Positions 8,837-16,675 of a DNA stretch of 64,000 nt are shown here, one piece after another. Numbering within the stretch: position 1 is the stretch's first letter; each line of letters begins with the position of its first letter. This DNA comes from an uncultured Pseudomonadales bacterium. Its GTDB lineage: Bacteria; Pseudomonadota; Gammaproteobacteria; Pseudomonadales; Pseudohongiellaceae. Location: NCBI GenBank assembly GCA_943789485.1, contig CALSUH010000030.1, positions 1 through 64,000 of the forward strand, read 5' to 3'. The notes beneath the pieces were generated by a model that was not told where the DNA came from, ran no database searches, and saw only the letters and a list, made by a program, of their open reading frames with translations. Position numbers and translations under genes: made by a program.

Positions 8837-8995
8837 ATGACTCACCACAAAATCATTCTTCCCAGCAAAATTTGCAAAGTCTGTGGACTTTCTTTTAACT
8901 GGCGGAAAAAATGGAAGCTTAATTGGAATGAAGTGCTTTATTGCTCAGATCGTTGTCGGCGTAACAAGCCTGCCAAAGGTGAGAATAAATCGTGA
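8837..8995 (+). CDS. DUF2256 zinc-ribbon-like small protein
   Basis: A 52-residue protein with the DUF2256 pattern: [16 protein letters not shown], a conserved tryptophan and asparagine segment, and [10 protein letters not shown]. The two CxxC-like pairs (CKVC and CSDRC) suggest one bound metal. The start at ATG 8837 was chosen because it lies two bases past the photolyase stop and gives the family length. An upstream in-frame start would run inside the photolyase gene. The family is commonly found beside photolyase and cryptochrome genes. Its function is unknown. Confidence 0.82.
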   Translation: MTHHKIILPSKICKVCGLSFNWRKKWKLNWNEVLYCSDRCRRNKPAKGENKS

Positions 8996-9030
8996 ACAGC
9001 TACCACTCCACTTAGCGTAAAAACACTGTA

Positions 9031-9049
9031 TTTTTACTCTGACTCCATC
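9031..9049. repeat. ACTCTGACTCC dispersed motif
   Basis: TTTTTACTCTGACTCCATC is the reverse-orientation counterpart of the GGGGTCAGAGTACATT motif at 20183-20201. It lies at the left edge of the first IS91 remnant, which supports the view that this motif marks mobile-element boundaries. Confidence 0.35.
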
Positions 9050-9627
9050 CATCAGCCAGCGGATTGCCAGCTTACTGGAAAGAAGAGGCCTATTGGAGCG
9101 TGATGAAGACAATAGCTACCTGACCCTGGATAGTCTGGATGAAGATCCCATGCAGGGGCTCCATTCTCACTCGCTTCCACGGGGTCTCTGCGCCAAACAG
9201 TAATCAGCGGATTCACGTCACACCGGCAAAGCGTGGCAAAGGCCGAAAAGGTCTGGCACCACGATCTTGGGACGAGAAGACTCCGTCAGAGCAGCATGCG
9301 GCTATGACCTGAATGCAAAGATTGAAACGAGTGTTCAATATCGATATCTGCGAGAAGTGTAAAGGCCCGATCTCCACCAGACAGGGCTGCACCACAGATT
9401 AGTTGTTTGACCGGCCTTAATTTTCTTCTTTTGCTACTTGCTGCCTGGCAAGGTGGTAGGGTAATCATACCCTTTTTAACCAACCCCAAAAGTAGATGTC
9501 ATGCTGCTGTCAGCATTCGTTTCGGTAACAAGCCACCATTAGCCTTGTTAGTCCGTTCGTTATTGTAGAAACAAAGCCACTGCGTGGCATAGACTTAGAT
9601 GGAGATAGCTTTTATTCTACTTATACT
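9050..9627 (+). mobile_element. IS91-family element remnant, left copy
   Basis: Decayed 3' part of an IS91-family (HUH, rolling-circle) element. Broken plus-strand frames encode pieces of the transposase: the RRGLLERDEDNSYLTL segment (shifted), then HVTPAKRGKGRKGLAPRSW and RLKRVFNIDICEKCKGPI, the Cys-rich C-terminal end of these proteins. A tail of about 165 bases (from about 9461 to 9627), including ACCATTAGCCTTGTTAG, is nearly identical to 17012-17175. The N-terminal half of the transposase and the left end are absent. There are several frameshifts and stops, so it is not active. Confidence 0.75.
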
Positions 9628-9724
9628 ACTTGGTTATTCCTGTTTGGATGCTCTTACAAAAATTGTGGCCAGGTTATAAACATCTAGCAGAATGCAAAAT
9701 ACGATAATAAACTCAGGAATGTTT

Positions 9725-10321
9725 ATGCAAGTAATTACGATTTCCGGTGCAAGCGGATCAGGAAAGACTACATTAGCGGAATTTATCCATCAATCCACTC
9801 CGGGTAGTCTGCTTTTGAGTTTAGATCGCTATTATTTAAGCAAGAAAGAGCAAGTTGACAAAAACGGCTTTTGCAATTTTGACGACCCATCGGCCATAGA
9901 TACTTTTTTATTAAAAGAACATCTCTCAGAATTGAGAACAACTGGCCGGACAAATGTTCCGGTATACGACTTCACCATAAGTGAAAGAACCGGTCACGAG
10001 GAGGTGGCCACCAGCGGTTTAATCATAATAGAAGGATTGTTCGCAGGATCTATTTTACCAATAGAAAGTAATGTAAAAATTTTTGTCGAATCTGACCTGG
10101 ATTTAGCTCTTTTAAGACGCATAAAAAGAGACATGAACGAACGGGGCAGAACATTAGAAAGCGTTACAGAACAATATATTAAATCTGTCAGACCTGCATA
10201 TTTCAAGCATGTCGAAAATATCAAATCTAATGCTCATCACATTTTGATCAATAACGGATCAACGGATCAACTCATCGAAGATGGCAAATTCATCATCGAA
10301 GAATTAAAGTTGAATAAATAA
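9725..10321 (+). CDS. Uridine kinase-like P-loop kinase
   Basis: A P-loop kinase of the uridine kinase/phosphoribulokinase family, about 198 residues. The Walker A motif GASGSGKT is at residues 8-15, the substrate segment VPVYDFTISERTGHE matches the YDFxxHxR region of uridine kinases, IIIEGLFAG is the Walker B-like strand, and RRIKRDMNERGRT is the lid. The expected role is phosphorylation of uridine, cytidine or a related nucleoside. ATG 9725 is preferred over ATG 9692 because AGGA sits six bases before it. It converges on the dioxygenase gene six bases away. Its place beside psuK and psuG suggests a nucleoside role. Exact substrate is unproven. Confidence 0.78.
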   Translation: MQVITISGASGSGKTTLAEFIHQSTPGSLLLSLDRYYLSKKEQVDKNGFCNFDDPSAIDTFLLKEHLSELRTTGRTNVPVYDFTISERTGHEEVATSGLIIIEGLFAGSILPIESNVKIFVESDLDLALLRRIKRDMNERGRTLESVTEQYIKSVRPAYFKHVENIKSNAHHILINNGSTDQLIEDGKFIIEELKLNK

Positions 10322-10327
10322 AACTCC

Positions 10328-11323
10328 CTAGTTGGACACCGTAAATTTATCCACCAGATATTGTCCCGCCCGAACAGGTGGATAAAGTGGTGACGTGCCT
10401 TCTTCAACACATGTTGGTATAGCTTCTATATTTGCATCATAATTCGGGTTCATGAAATAAGCCATCGACTGCCTCTTTGCAGTAGGATTGCCCGGCACAC
10501 CCACTGGATCAACAACACGGTGTAATGTTGATACCCAACGATCATTAGACCATCGCGCCATAAGGTCACCAATATTGATTATGAATGCGTCTTCGATTAT
10601 TGGCGCAGATATCCAATTACCCGAAGGTGATTTTACTTCAAGTCCACCAACATCCGGGTCAGCATTTAATATCGTTACTGTTCCATAATCAGAGTGGGCT
10701 CCTGCACGCAATTGACCCGGTAATAAATCACCTGACAATGAAGGATAATTTTGTGATCTCAACGCGCTAATATGGTGGGTATGATATTTAACAAAAAAAT
10801 TATCCTCAAGTCCAAGAGCCGCGGCAAGCAATTGCATTATTTGTGCCCCCAAAAGCTCCATGGCTAAATAGTAATCAGTCCAATATACGCGAAAATTTAG
10901 AGGCGACTGCGGCCAGATATTTGGGCCGTAAAAGAAATGAAAATTTTTATCTTCGTGATGACCTGCAGGCGGCATAAGTGAACCAATACTGAATAATTCC
11001 TTGCGGTCAGGCGGCGCTTCAATGCCGAGTGTTTTACCGAGAGCTTCGCCTTCTATCGGTGTATATCCGCGAGGACAAGCGGGATCATCAGAATAAGCGG
11101 TATTTTTTTCGGCAGACGTCTGTTCGAAAAATTTCTTTGCGGACAGCCACGCGCGATCACAGATATTTTTCGGCACATCATGATTTTTTATAATCAGAAA
11201 CCCAATTGAACGAAAAATTTCATCGACTCGTTGAGCCAATTTCAGGCGTTCATCGGAGGTTCCGCTTAAAAATGCACCAAGATCAACAACCGGTATATTT
11301 TGATCGTCCAATTTTACAGGCAT
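10328..11323 (-). CDS. 2-oxoglutarate/Fe(II) dioxygenase, isopenicillin N synthase-like family
   Basis: A 331-residue non-heme iron oxygenase. The N-terminal DIOX_N region (IPVVDLGAF, IGFLIIKNHDVP) precedes the double-stranded beta-helix. The iron ligands are His210 and Asp212 in GAHSDYGTVTIL and His268 in STLHRVVDP. Arg284-x-Ser286 is the usual 2-oxoglutarate anchor, so it should use 2-oxoglutarate. The family hydroxylates or demethylates many small molecules, including pyrimidines in thymine-7-hydroxylase relatives. ATG 11323 is preferred over the longer frame (from 11368) because it lies four bases after the psuG stop with AGGG upstream. Last gene of the minus-strand psu operon. Substrate unknown. 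Confidence 0.85.
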   Translation of the reverse strand: MPVKLDDQNIPVVDLGAFLSGTSDERLKLAQRVDEIFRSIGFLIIKNHDVPKNICDRAWLSAKKFFEQTSAEKNTAYSDDPACPRGYTPIEGEALGKTLGIEAPPDRKELFSIGSLMPPAGHHEDKNFHFFYGPNIWPQSPLNFRVYWTDYYLAMELLGAQIMQLLAAALGLEDNFFVKYHTHHISALRSQNYPSLSGDLLPGQLRAGAHSDYGTVTILNADPDVGGLEVKSPSGNWISAPIIEDAFIINIGDLMARWSNDRWVSTLHRVVDPVGVPGNPTAKRQSMAYFMNPNYDANIEAIPTCVEEGTSPLYPPVRAGQYLVDKFTVSN

Positions 11324-11327
11324 ATTA

Positions 11328-12275
11328 TCAACCCTGATTCGACGCCAATGCAAGATTGCTATATTCAACGGCTATCATAGCGGCGACTTTAGCATTGTTC
11401 AGTACGAGCTTTATATTGGTTTCCAGACTTTCACCATCCGTTTGCTCGGCTATTCGTGCTAATAAAAATGGTGTGGTCTCTTTTCCTGTTATGCCACGAC
11501 TGTCCATTTCTGTTAGTGCTTCATCGATCGTATTTTCAATGTCTTGCGGATCAAGCGCATACTCCTGCGGAACCGGGTTGGTTATTAAAACGGATCCGTC
11601 AATGCCAAGCTCATATTTTGATAGTAGAGCCTTTGCCACTTCTTGCGGTGTATCAATTCTATAATCAACAGGAAATCCACTACTACGGGCATAAAAAGCA
11701 GGCACCGTATCGGTCTGGTAACCAACAACAGGAACTCCCGCCGTTTCCAAATATTCGAGCGAACGACCAATATCTAATATGGATTTCATTCCCGCGCATA
11801 CAACAGCAACATTTGTTCGAGAAAGTTCATCCAGGTCTGCCGATACATCCATTGACAGTGCGCCGCCGCGATGAACTCCACCGACACCCCCTGTTGCAAA
11901 TATTCTAATACCCGCCATTGCGGCTATGATCATTGTCGCTGCGACTGTTGTCGCGCCGTCTTTATCGCCTGAAACTATGAATGGAATATCGCGTCTGCTT
12001 GTTTTGGTAACGTTCAAGCCACTTTTGCCCAAATATTCAAGCTCTGCCCCACTAAGACCTACTTTTAGACGACCTTTAAGAATAGCAATTGTGGCGGGTA
12101 CTGCGCCATTGTTCCTTACCACTGCTTCAACTTCACGGGCGGTTTGTACATTCTTTGGATAAGGCATGCCGTGGGATATAATTGTCGATTCAAGTGCAAC
12201 CACGGGCTGACCATTTTCTATTGCTTGTGAAATTTCCGGCAAAACGTCAAGATACTCAGCGTTTAATTCATTCAC
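11328..12275 (-). CDS. psuG: Pseudouridine-5'-phosphate glycosidase
   Basis: Cleaves the C-C glycosidic bond of pseudouridine 5'-phosphate to uracil and ribose 5-phosphate. The 315 residues contain the family motifs ALESTIISHGMPYP (catalytic Glu29, equivalent to Glu31 of E. coli PsuG), VTKTSRRD, ATGGVGGVHRG, and VCAGMKSILDIG (Lys164, equivalent to the Schiff-base Lys166). GYQTDTVPAFYARSSG also fits. All catalytic residues are present, so it should be active. It overlaps psuK by eight bases and is four bases from the dioxygenase, so the three are one transcript. Confidence 0.95.
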   Translation of the reverse strand: MNELNAEYLDVLPEISQAIENGQPVVALESTIISHGMPYPKNVQTAREVEAVVRNNGAVPATIAILKGRLKVGLSGAELEYLGKSGLNVTKTSRRDIPFIVSGDKDGATTVAATMIIAAMAGIRIFATGGVGGVHRGGALSMDVSADLDELSRTNVAVVCAGMKSILDIGRSLEYLETAGVPVVGYQTDTVPAFYARSSGFPVDYRIDTPQEVAKALLSKYELGIDGSVLITNPVPQEYALDPQDIENTIDEALTEMDSRGITGKETTPFLLARIAEQTDGESLETNIKLVLNNAKVAAMIAVEYSNLALASNQG

Positions 12276-13224
12276 CGTATTCGTTGCTCCTTATCTCATT
12301 AACTGTCGATACTGACATATCTGGATTGATAGTTGCGCTGTGCGACAACGCAACATTAGCGGCAGAAATAGCAAATTCAGCTGTTGCTTTGATTTCCTGT
12401 TCATCAAACCAAGCAAATGCAACCGCCGCTACAAATGCGTCCCCCGCGCCGCTTGCGTTTATCACCGGACTTTTCAATCTACTCTCTACTATTCCATGAT
12501 CATATGCATCACTATAGAAAACACCTTGCGGGCCTAGAGTGATAAAAATACGTTTTACTCCACTGTCATGAAACCACTGCGCCATTTCAAGATATGTTCC
12601 GCAGGCAGATGGTTTAATGCCGCACAACACCTCTGCTTCTAATAAGTTTGCTTTTAAAGTATGAACGTACCCAAGATGTGGTTTGATGCGAACCGCTTTT
12701 GTGATGGAAACGGCGTCAACAATAAGAGGATTCGCTGCACCACTTTTTACGAGATAAGCCAGCGCGCTTTCACTTAGATTTGTATCAGCAATTACAATTG
12801 CCGCTTGTTTTATTATTTTCAGACGCTGTTGAAGAAATTCTGCGTCTAACTTATCAACAATCTCCATATCATTTATCGCCACAAGCAAATCACCTGTACC
12901 GTCAAGAACGCTTAAATAAGTGGATGTCTTTTGACCTTCAAGACGCACCATATCACTCACGTCGATGCCAGCAGCATTTGCCTGGGTTAGCAAAATTTCG
13001 CCAAATTGATCTGCTCCGACTGCTGAGAGCAATTTGGTACGCACGCCAAGGCGCACCAGGTTCTCTGCGATATTACGGGCTACGCCGCCGGGGCTCGTGA
13101 TCAGATTGCCGATGTTAGAATCGTGCATATTTAGTGCGTTGGCAGGACGACCACAGACGTCGATATTTGCGCCGCCGATGACCACGATGTAAGGTTCATT
13201 ACTATCAAGAGAAGCATTGTTCAT
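12268..13224 (-). CDS. psuK: PfkB-family pseudouridine kinase
   Basis: A 318-residue ribokinase/PfkB sugar kinase. It starts YIVVIGGANIDVCG, has the SPGGVARNIAENLVRLG signature near residues 43-59 and the C-terminal NASGAGDAFVAAVA motif with the catalytic Asp. The overlap with psuG identifies it as pseudouridine kinase, which makes pseudouridine 5'-phosphate for PsuG. The permease gene ends six bases upstream. The sequence GGANIDVCGRP matches E. coli-type PsuK rather than ribokinase. Assignment rests on similarity and operon position together. Confidence 0.9.
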   Translation of the reverse strand: MNNASLDSNEPYIVVIGGANIDVCGRPANALNMHDSNIGNLITSPGGVARNIAENLVRLGVRTKLLSAVGADQFGEILLTQANAAGIDVSDMVRLEGQKTSTYLSVLDGTGDLLVAINDMEIVDKLDAEFLQQRLKIIKQAAIVIADTNLSESALAYLVKSGAANPLIVDAVSITKAVRIKPHLGYVHTLKANLLEAEVLCGIKPSACGTYLEMAQWFHDSGVKRIFITLGPQGVFYSDAYDHGIVESRLKSPVINASGAGDAFVAAVAFAWFDEQEIKATAEFAISAANVALSHSATINPDMSVSTVNEIRSNEYGE

Positions 13225-13230
13225 GGTAAT

Positions 13231-14550
13231 TTACAGAGTATTTTGTTCATTAGTAATGCTATTTTGATGTTTTGCTCTGAAATGAATATAGATAATAACA
13301 AAAATAATATAAGCAACGATCATCAACCTTCCAGTGTTATCGATATCCGAAAAGGCCAAATTGGCTTGAACAAGTAGTATAAGAATGCCAATCACACTTA
13401 TTGTCTTAACAGTCTTTTCAGACATTTTAATTTGTGCATTTGCGAAAATTTCAGGCAGCTTTTTGGCAAAATAAAACGCAGCAAGCAATGGAACAATATC
13501 ATAAATAAATACAAGCCCACTTCCGAGCATGATGATATAGGGCATGTCCTTGCCCGCGATGATTGGAATTGATCCTACAACCAGCAGAATGGTCAATAAT
13601 ATATGGGGAGTATTAAATCTTTTGTTGACGGCAGCTAAACCCTTAGGTAACCAACCATCTTCACAGGCAATGATCACGGACTTTGTCGCCCACGAAAATG
13701 TAGAATTTATACTGGTGGCAAAAGCGAATAAAGCGGCACCAACGATAAATGCAGTATATAGTGAGGGCGGTAAAATCACTCTCGCGACTTCAGCCAACGT
13801 CTTCCCAGCTGTTTGCTCAATAGGTAAAACTCCTACCGCTACAATGGAAACCGTCGCGATAAAAAAAGCTGCAAGAAGTGTGCTGTAGATAATCGCACGA
13901 GGAAGATCATGGTGTGGATTTTTCATTTCGCCGCCGAGTTCAGAGACATAATAGGCACCCCCCGTGGCAAAAGACATAAGAACACATGCCATCCCAAAAC
14001 CGTACCAACCGTCCGGGAACAATTTTTCCTGATCGGTAAAATTACTGTAATCTACTTCTAAAATTCCAAAGAAAATCAGTGAGGATAACCCGAAAAGAAG
14101 CAAGGCAATCATAACTTTTTGAATTGCTGCTGCCTGATGAATGCCGAGAAGATTAACTGTATAAAAAGTAACCAAAATACCGAGCGCGACATATTTTGCA
14201 TTTAACTGTGGAAGAAGTGCTATGGCATATTCAGCGAACCCCAACGCAAACAAAGCAATAAGTATGTGAGTGACAAGTAAAAGCGAGAGAAAAAAGAAAC
14301 CAACCTTTGGACCCAAAACACGCTTGCAATAGACATAAAGTCCGCCCGTTGCCGGCATCGCAGAGCCCATAAACACAACCGGTAATTGTTTGATGATGGA
14401 AAATATTGCTGAAAGAATGATGGCGAATGGAACCGCATACGCAGTGAATCCGATACCAATACCGATAAGCACCAAAACTCCCGAACCAATGACCTGCCCT
14501 AATGCAATTGCAAATACGTCCCAGAAGCTAAGTGTCTTATTTAATTTCAT
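13231..14550 (-). CDS. APC-superfamily permease
   Basis: A 439-residue integral membrane protein of the amino acid-polyamine-organocation superfamily with about 12 membrane spans. It opens LSFWDVFAIALGQVIGSGVLV, where the GxVIGSGV motif binds the substrate amino and carboxyl groups in APC transporters. MPATGGLYVYCKRVLGPKVGF matches the second conserved region. Position between the PLP enzyme gene (25 bases) and psuK (6 bases) makes it the operon's importer. APC proteins usually carry amino acids, whereas pseudouridine importers in other bacteria are often of the nucleoside type. The substrate may therefore carry an amino acid group (inference). Confidence 0.82.
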   Translation of the reverse strand: MKLNKTLSFWDVFAIALGQVIGSGVLVLIGIGIGFTAYAVPFAIILSAIFSIIKQLPVVFMGSAMPATGGLYVYCKRVLGPKVGFFFLSLLLVTHILIALFALGFAEYAIALLPQLNAKYVALGILVTFYTVNLLGIHQAAAIQKVMIALLLFGLSSLIFFGILEVDYSNFTDQEKLFPDGWYGFGMACVLMSFATGGAYYVSELGGEMKNPHHDLPRAIIYSTLLAAFFIATVSIVAVGVLPIEQTAGKTLAEVARVILPPSLYTAFIVGAALFAFATSINSTFSWATKSVIIACEDGWLPKGLAAVNKRFNTPHILLTILLVVGSIPIIAGKDMPYIIMLGSGLVFIYDIVPLLAAFYFAKKLPEIFANAQIKMSEKTVKTISVIGILILLVQANLAFSDIDNTGRLMIVAYIIFVIIYIHFRAKHQNSITNEQNTL

Positions 14551-14575
14551 TAATCAATACCCATGTTGGTCACGT

Positions 14576-15778
14576 TTAATTCAATTTAGATAATGCAGCA
14601 TCAAAATCTTCGATTAAATCATCTGCATCTTCAAGACCAGTTGACACCCTGATCATACCGTCCCTGATACCCATTTCTTCACGTTCCGACTTAGGAATAT
14701 CAAGAAAGGCCATAAGTGCCGGAATTTGCGTTGTTGAACGTACACCGCCAAGGCTTGCTGAAAAACAAGTTAATTCTAAGTTATCTAATACTTTTAATGC
14801 TGCGTCGCCGTCTTCCACTTCAAAAGTGAGCATGGCGCCAAATTTTGGCATTTGCTCTTTTGCTACTTCGTGCTGCGGGTGTGAAGCGAGACCGGGATAC
14901 CAAACCTGTTTAATGATGGGGTGTGCTTCAAAATGTGCGGCGAGTTTCGCAGCCGATTGGCATTGACGCTCTACACGAACACTTAATGTTTGTATGCCGC
15001 GGATCAACATCCAAGCATTGAAAGGTGCTATCGGCGCTCCTAATTTGACCATAGTGTTCCAGCGGATTTGTTCAAGAAAATCACTAGGCAGCAAATTTGA
15101 TTTCATGCAAATAGAACCGCCAATCACATCACTATGACCACCAATGAATTTAGTCGCGCTTTCCACCACAATATCAACGCCCCATTCAAGCGGACGCATG
15201 ACATAAGGACTGGCGAAGGTATTGTCACACACCACAACAATATCGCGTGCATGTGCAAGTTCAACTAACGGCGCAACAGGTGCGACCTTCATGGAAGGGT
15301 TTGCGATGGTTTCAAAATAAATAATCTTGGTGTTTGGACGAATTGCCGCGCGCACTGCTTCAATATTGGATGTATCAACAAATGTTGTTTCAATATTATA
15401 ATCCGTGAGGCGATGGTCCAGCATTTCATGAGTTGAACTGTAGGTGGTCCAGTCACAGACAATATGATCACCACTTTTTAATAGTCCCAGTAATGTGATC
15501 GAAATAGCAGCCATACCGGATGCGGTAGCAAGGCAGGCGTCGGCACCTTCTATCATCATCATTTGTTCTTCAAACTGATATTCTGTCGGATTTCCGCAAC
15601 GGCCGTAAATATTTACATCCTTACGTTCACCTTCAACAATCCGCTGAAAAATTTCTGCGTCATACTGGAAGCTGGATGACATTACAATATTCGGAGTTAT
15701 TGATTTAGTAGCCTCGTCAGGAGGGCAATAAACCGCTTTACTGTCGAAACGAAGGTTTGACCTTTTGTCTTTTTTCAT
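14576..15778 (-). CDS. Cys/Met-metabolism PLP enzyme (gamma-lyase/synthase family), divergent
   Basis: A 400-residue fold type I PLP enzyme of the cystathionine gamma-synthase/methionine gamma-lyase family. Lys210 in SATKFIGGHSD binds PLP, Asp185 in CDNTF pairs with the pyridine nitrogen, and Tyr58/Arg60 in IYGRCGNPT bind the PLP phosphate. The active-site tyrosine Tyr113 is kept, but the cysteine typical of methionine gamma-lyase is replaced in YSST. The usual SLGxxESL motif reads SLGGVRST (Arg347 for Glu) and the following MTH is MAF. The family eliminates or replaces groups at the gamma carbon of amino acids. First gene of the psu operon. AGGA precedes the ATG by five bases. Confidence 0.85.
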   Translation of the reverse strand: MKKDKRSNLRFDSKAVYCPPDEATKSITPNIVMSSSFQYDAEIFQRIVEGERKDVNIYGRCGNPTEYQFEEQMMMIEGADACLATASGMAAISITLLGLLKSGDHIVCDWTTYSSTHEMLDHRLTDYNIETTFVDTSNIEAVRAAIRPNTKIIYFETIANPSMKVAPVAPLVELAHARDIVVVCDNTFASPYVMRPLEWGVDIVVESATKFIGGHSDVIGGSICMKSNLLPSDFLEQIRWNTMVKLGAPIAPFNAWMLIRGIQTLSVRVERQCQSAAKLAAHFEAHPIIKQVWYPGLASHPQHEVAKEQMPKFGAMLTFEVEDGDAALKVLDNLELTCFSASLGGVRSTTQIPALMAFLDIPKSEREEMGIRDGMIRVSTGLEDADDLIEDFDAALSKLN

Positions 15779-15969
15779 AGTGTTCCTGTTTCAAAATTTT
15801 TTAATTTGGCCCAGAATGTTAGAAAATCACCAAAGATACCAAACCATAGCGATACTGGGTAAAATAAGTAAGACGCAGTTTTACCAATTGGCTATGTAAA
15901 GATCAATTCAATTCATCATAGTGTGTAGGATCATGTGTAAGCTGATAGCGCTGAATAATATAAAGATGC

Positions 15970-16010
15970 AAAAAACTTAAACGCCCGCTAGCAACAGTTG
16001 GCAGGCGCTT
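15970..16010 (-). terminator. Probable intrinsic terminator of the FAH-family pseudogene
   Basis: A bulged stem of about eight pairs forms between 15980-15989 and 16001-16010 (AACGCCCGC with GCAGGCGCTT). Read on the minus strand it is followed within a few bases by TTTTTT (complement of 15970-15975). It lies about 35 bases beyond the stop of the decayed minus-strand gene. Confidence 0.55.
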
Positions 16011-16042
16011 AATATTAAGGTGAAACCTTTTATCGGATAGTG

Positions 16043-16675
16043 TTAATTTGACGGAGTATCAGATTTAACAACCTTTTGGTTGAGACGACCGAAAATAGTA
16101 TTTCCTGCTTTATCGAATATATTAATTTCCACACGGTCACCAAAATTCATGAAAGGTGTTGATGGTTTCCCGTGCTTAATCGTTTCTAAACATCTAACTT
16201 CAGCCAGACAACAGGACCCATCCAATCACCCTTTGTTGGTAACGGTACCAGCGCCAACCACTGTCCCCGCCATCAAGGGCCTTGCTGTAGCGGCATGAAA
16301 AATGAGTTCGCAAAAATCGAAAGTGATGTCAATGCCAGCATCCGGAGAACCAACCTTTACGCCGTTTTATATTGCCAGCAGCGGTAGGGAAAGTTTTTTT
16401 TCCCGTCCCATGCATCACCAAGTTCGTCGTTTTTTTATAAAAACGGGTGCGAACAAGGTCCATGGCTTTGATTGGTAACAAACAAATTGTTTAGCCAGTT
16501 CAGCAGGGATAAGATTACGAAGTGGCACGTCATTTAATAGGGAAAGAAGCTTGATGTTTTTTAGCGCCGTCAGCTGAGATCCCGGGGGGAACATCACCAG
16601 TGATAACCGCAACCTCCGCTTCGAAATCAATACCCCAGTCTTCTGATCCTGCCATTACATCGTCGTGCGGGCCGC
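16043..16675 (-). pseudogene. Decayed fumarylacetoacetate hydrolase-family gene, truncated at the 5' end
   Basis: Three minus-strand reading frames in sequence give an FAH-family protein: DDVMAGSEDWGIDFEAEVAV and ITGDVPPG, then LLNDVPLRNLIPAELAKQF and YQSKPWTLF, then a middle segment (AGIDITFDF, RPLMAGTVVGAGTV) and finally MGSCCLAEVRCLETIKHGK with TPFMNFGDRVEI. The acidic metal-binding cluster of the family is recognisable. At least two frameshifts interrupt it. Its beginning is missing at about 16675, where the IS91 remnant starts. The family includes fumarylacetoacetase, acylpyruvases and related beta-diketone or oxaloacetate-acting enzymes. It ends upstream of the psu operon's PLP gene on the same strand. 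Confidence 0.75.

Noticed and set aside
11456-11908. Plus-strand frame of 150 codons opposite psuG
   Set aside because: It is the antisense shadow of psuG, with composition typical of a reverse frame and no start signals.
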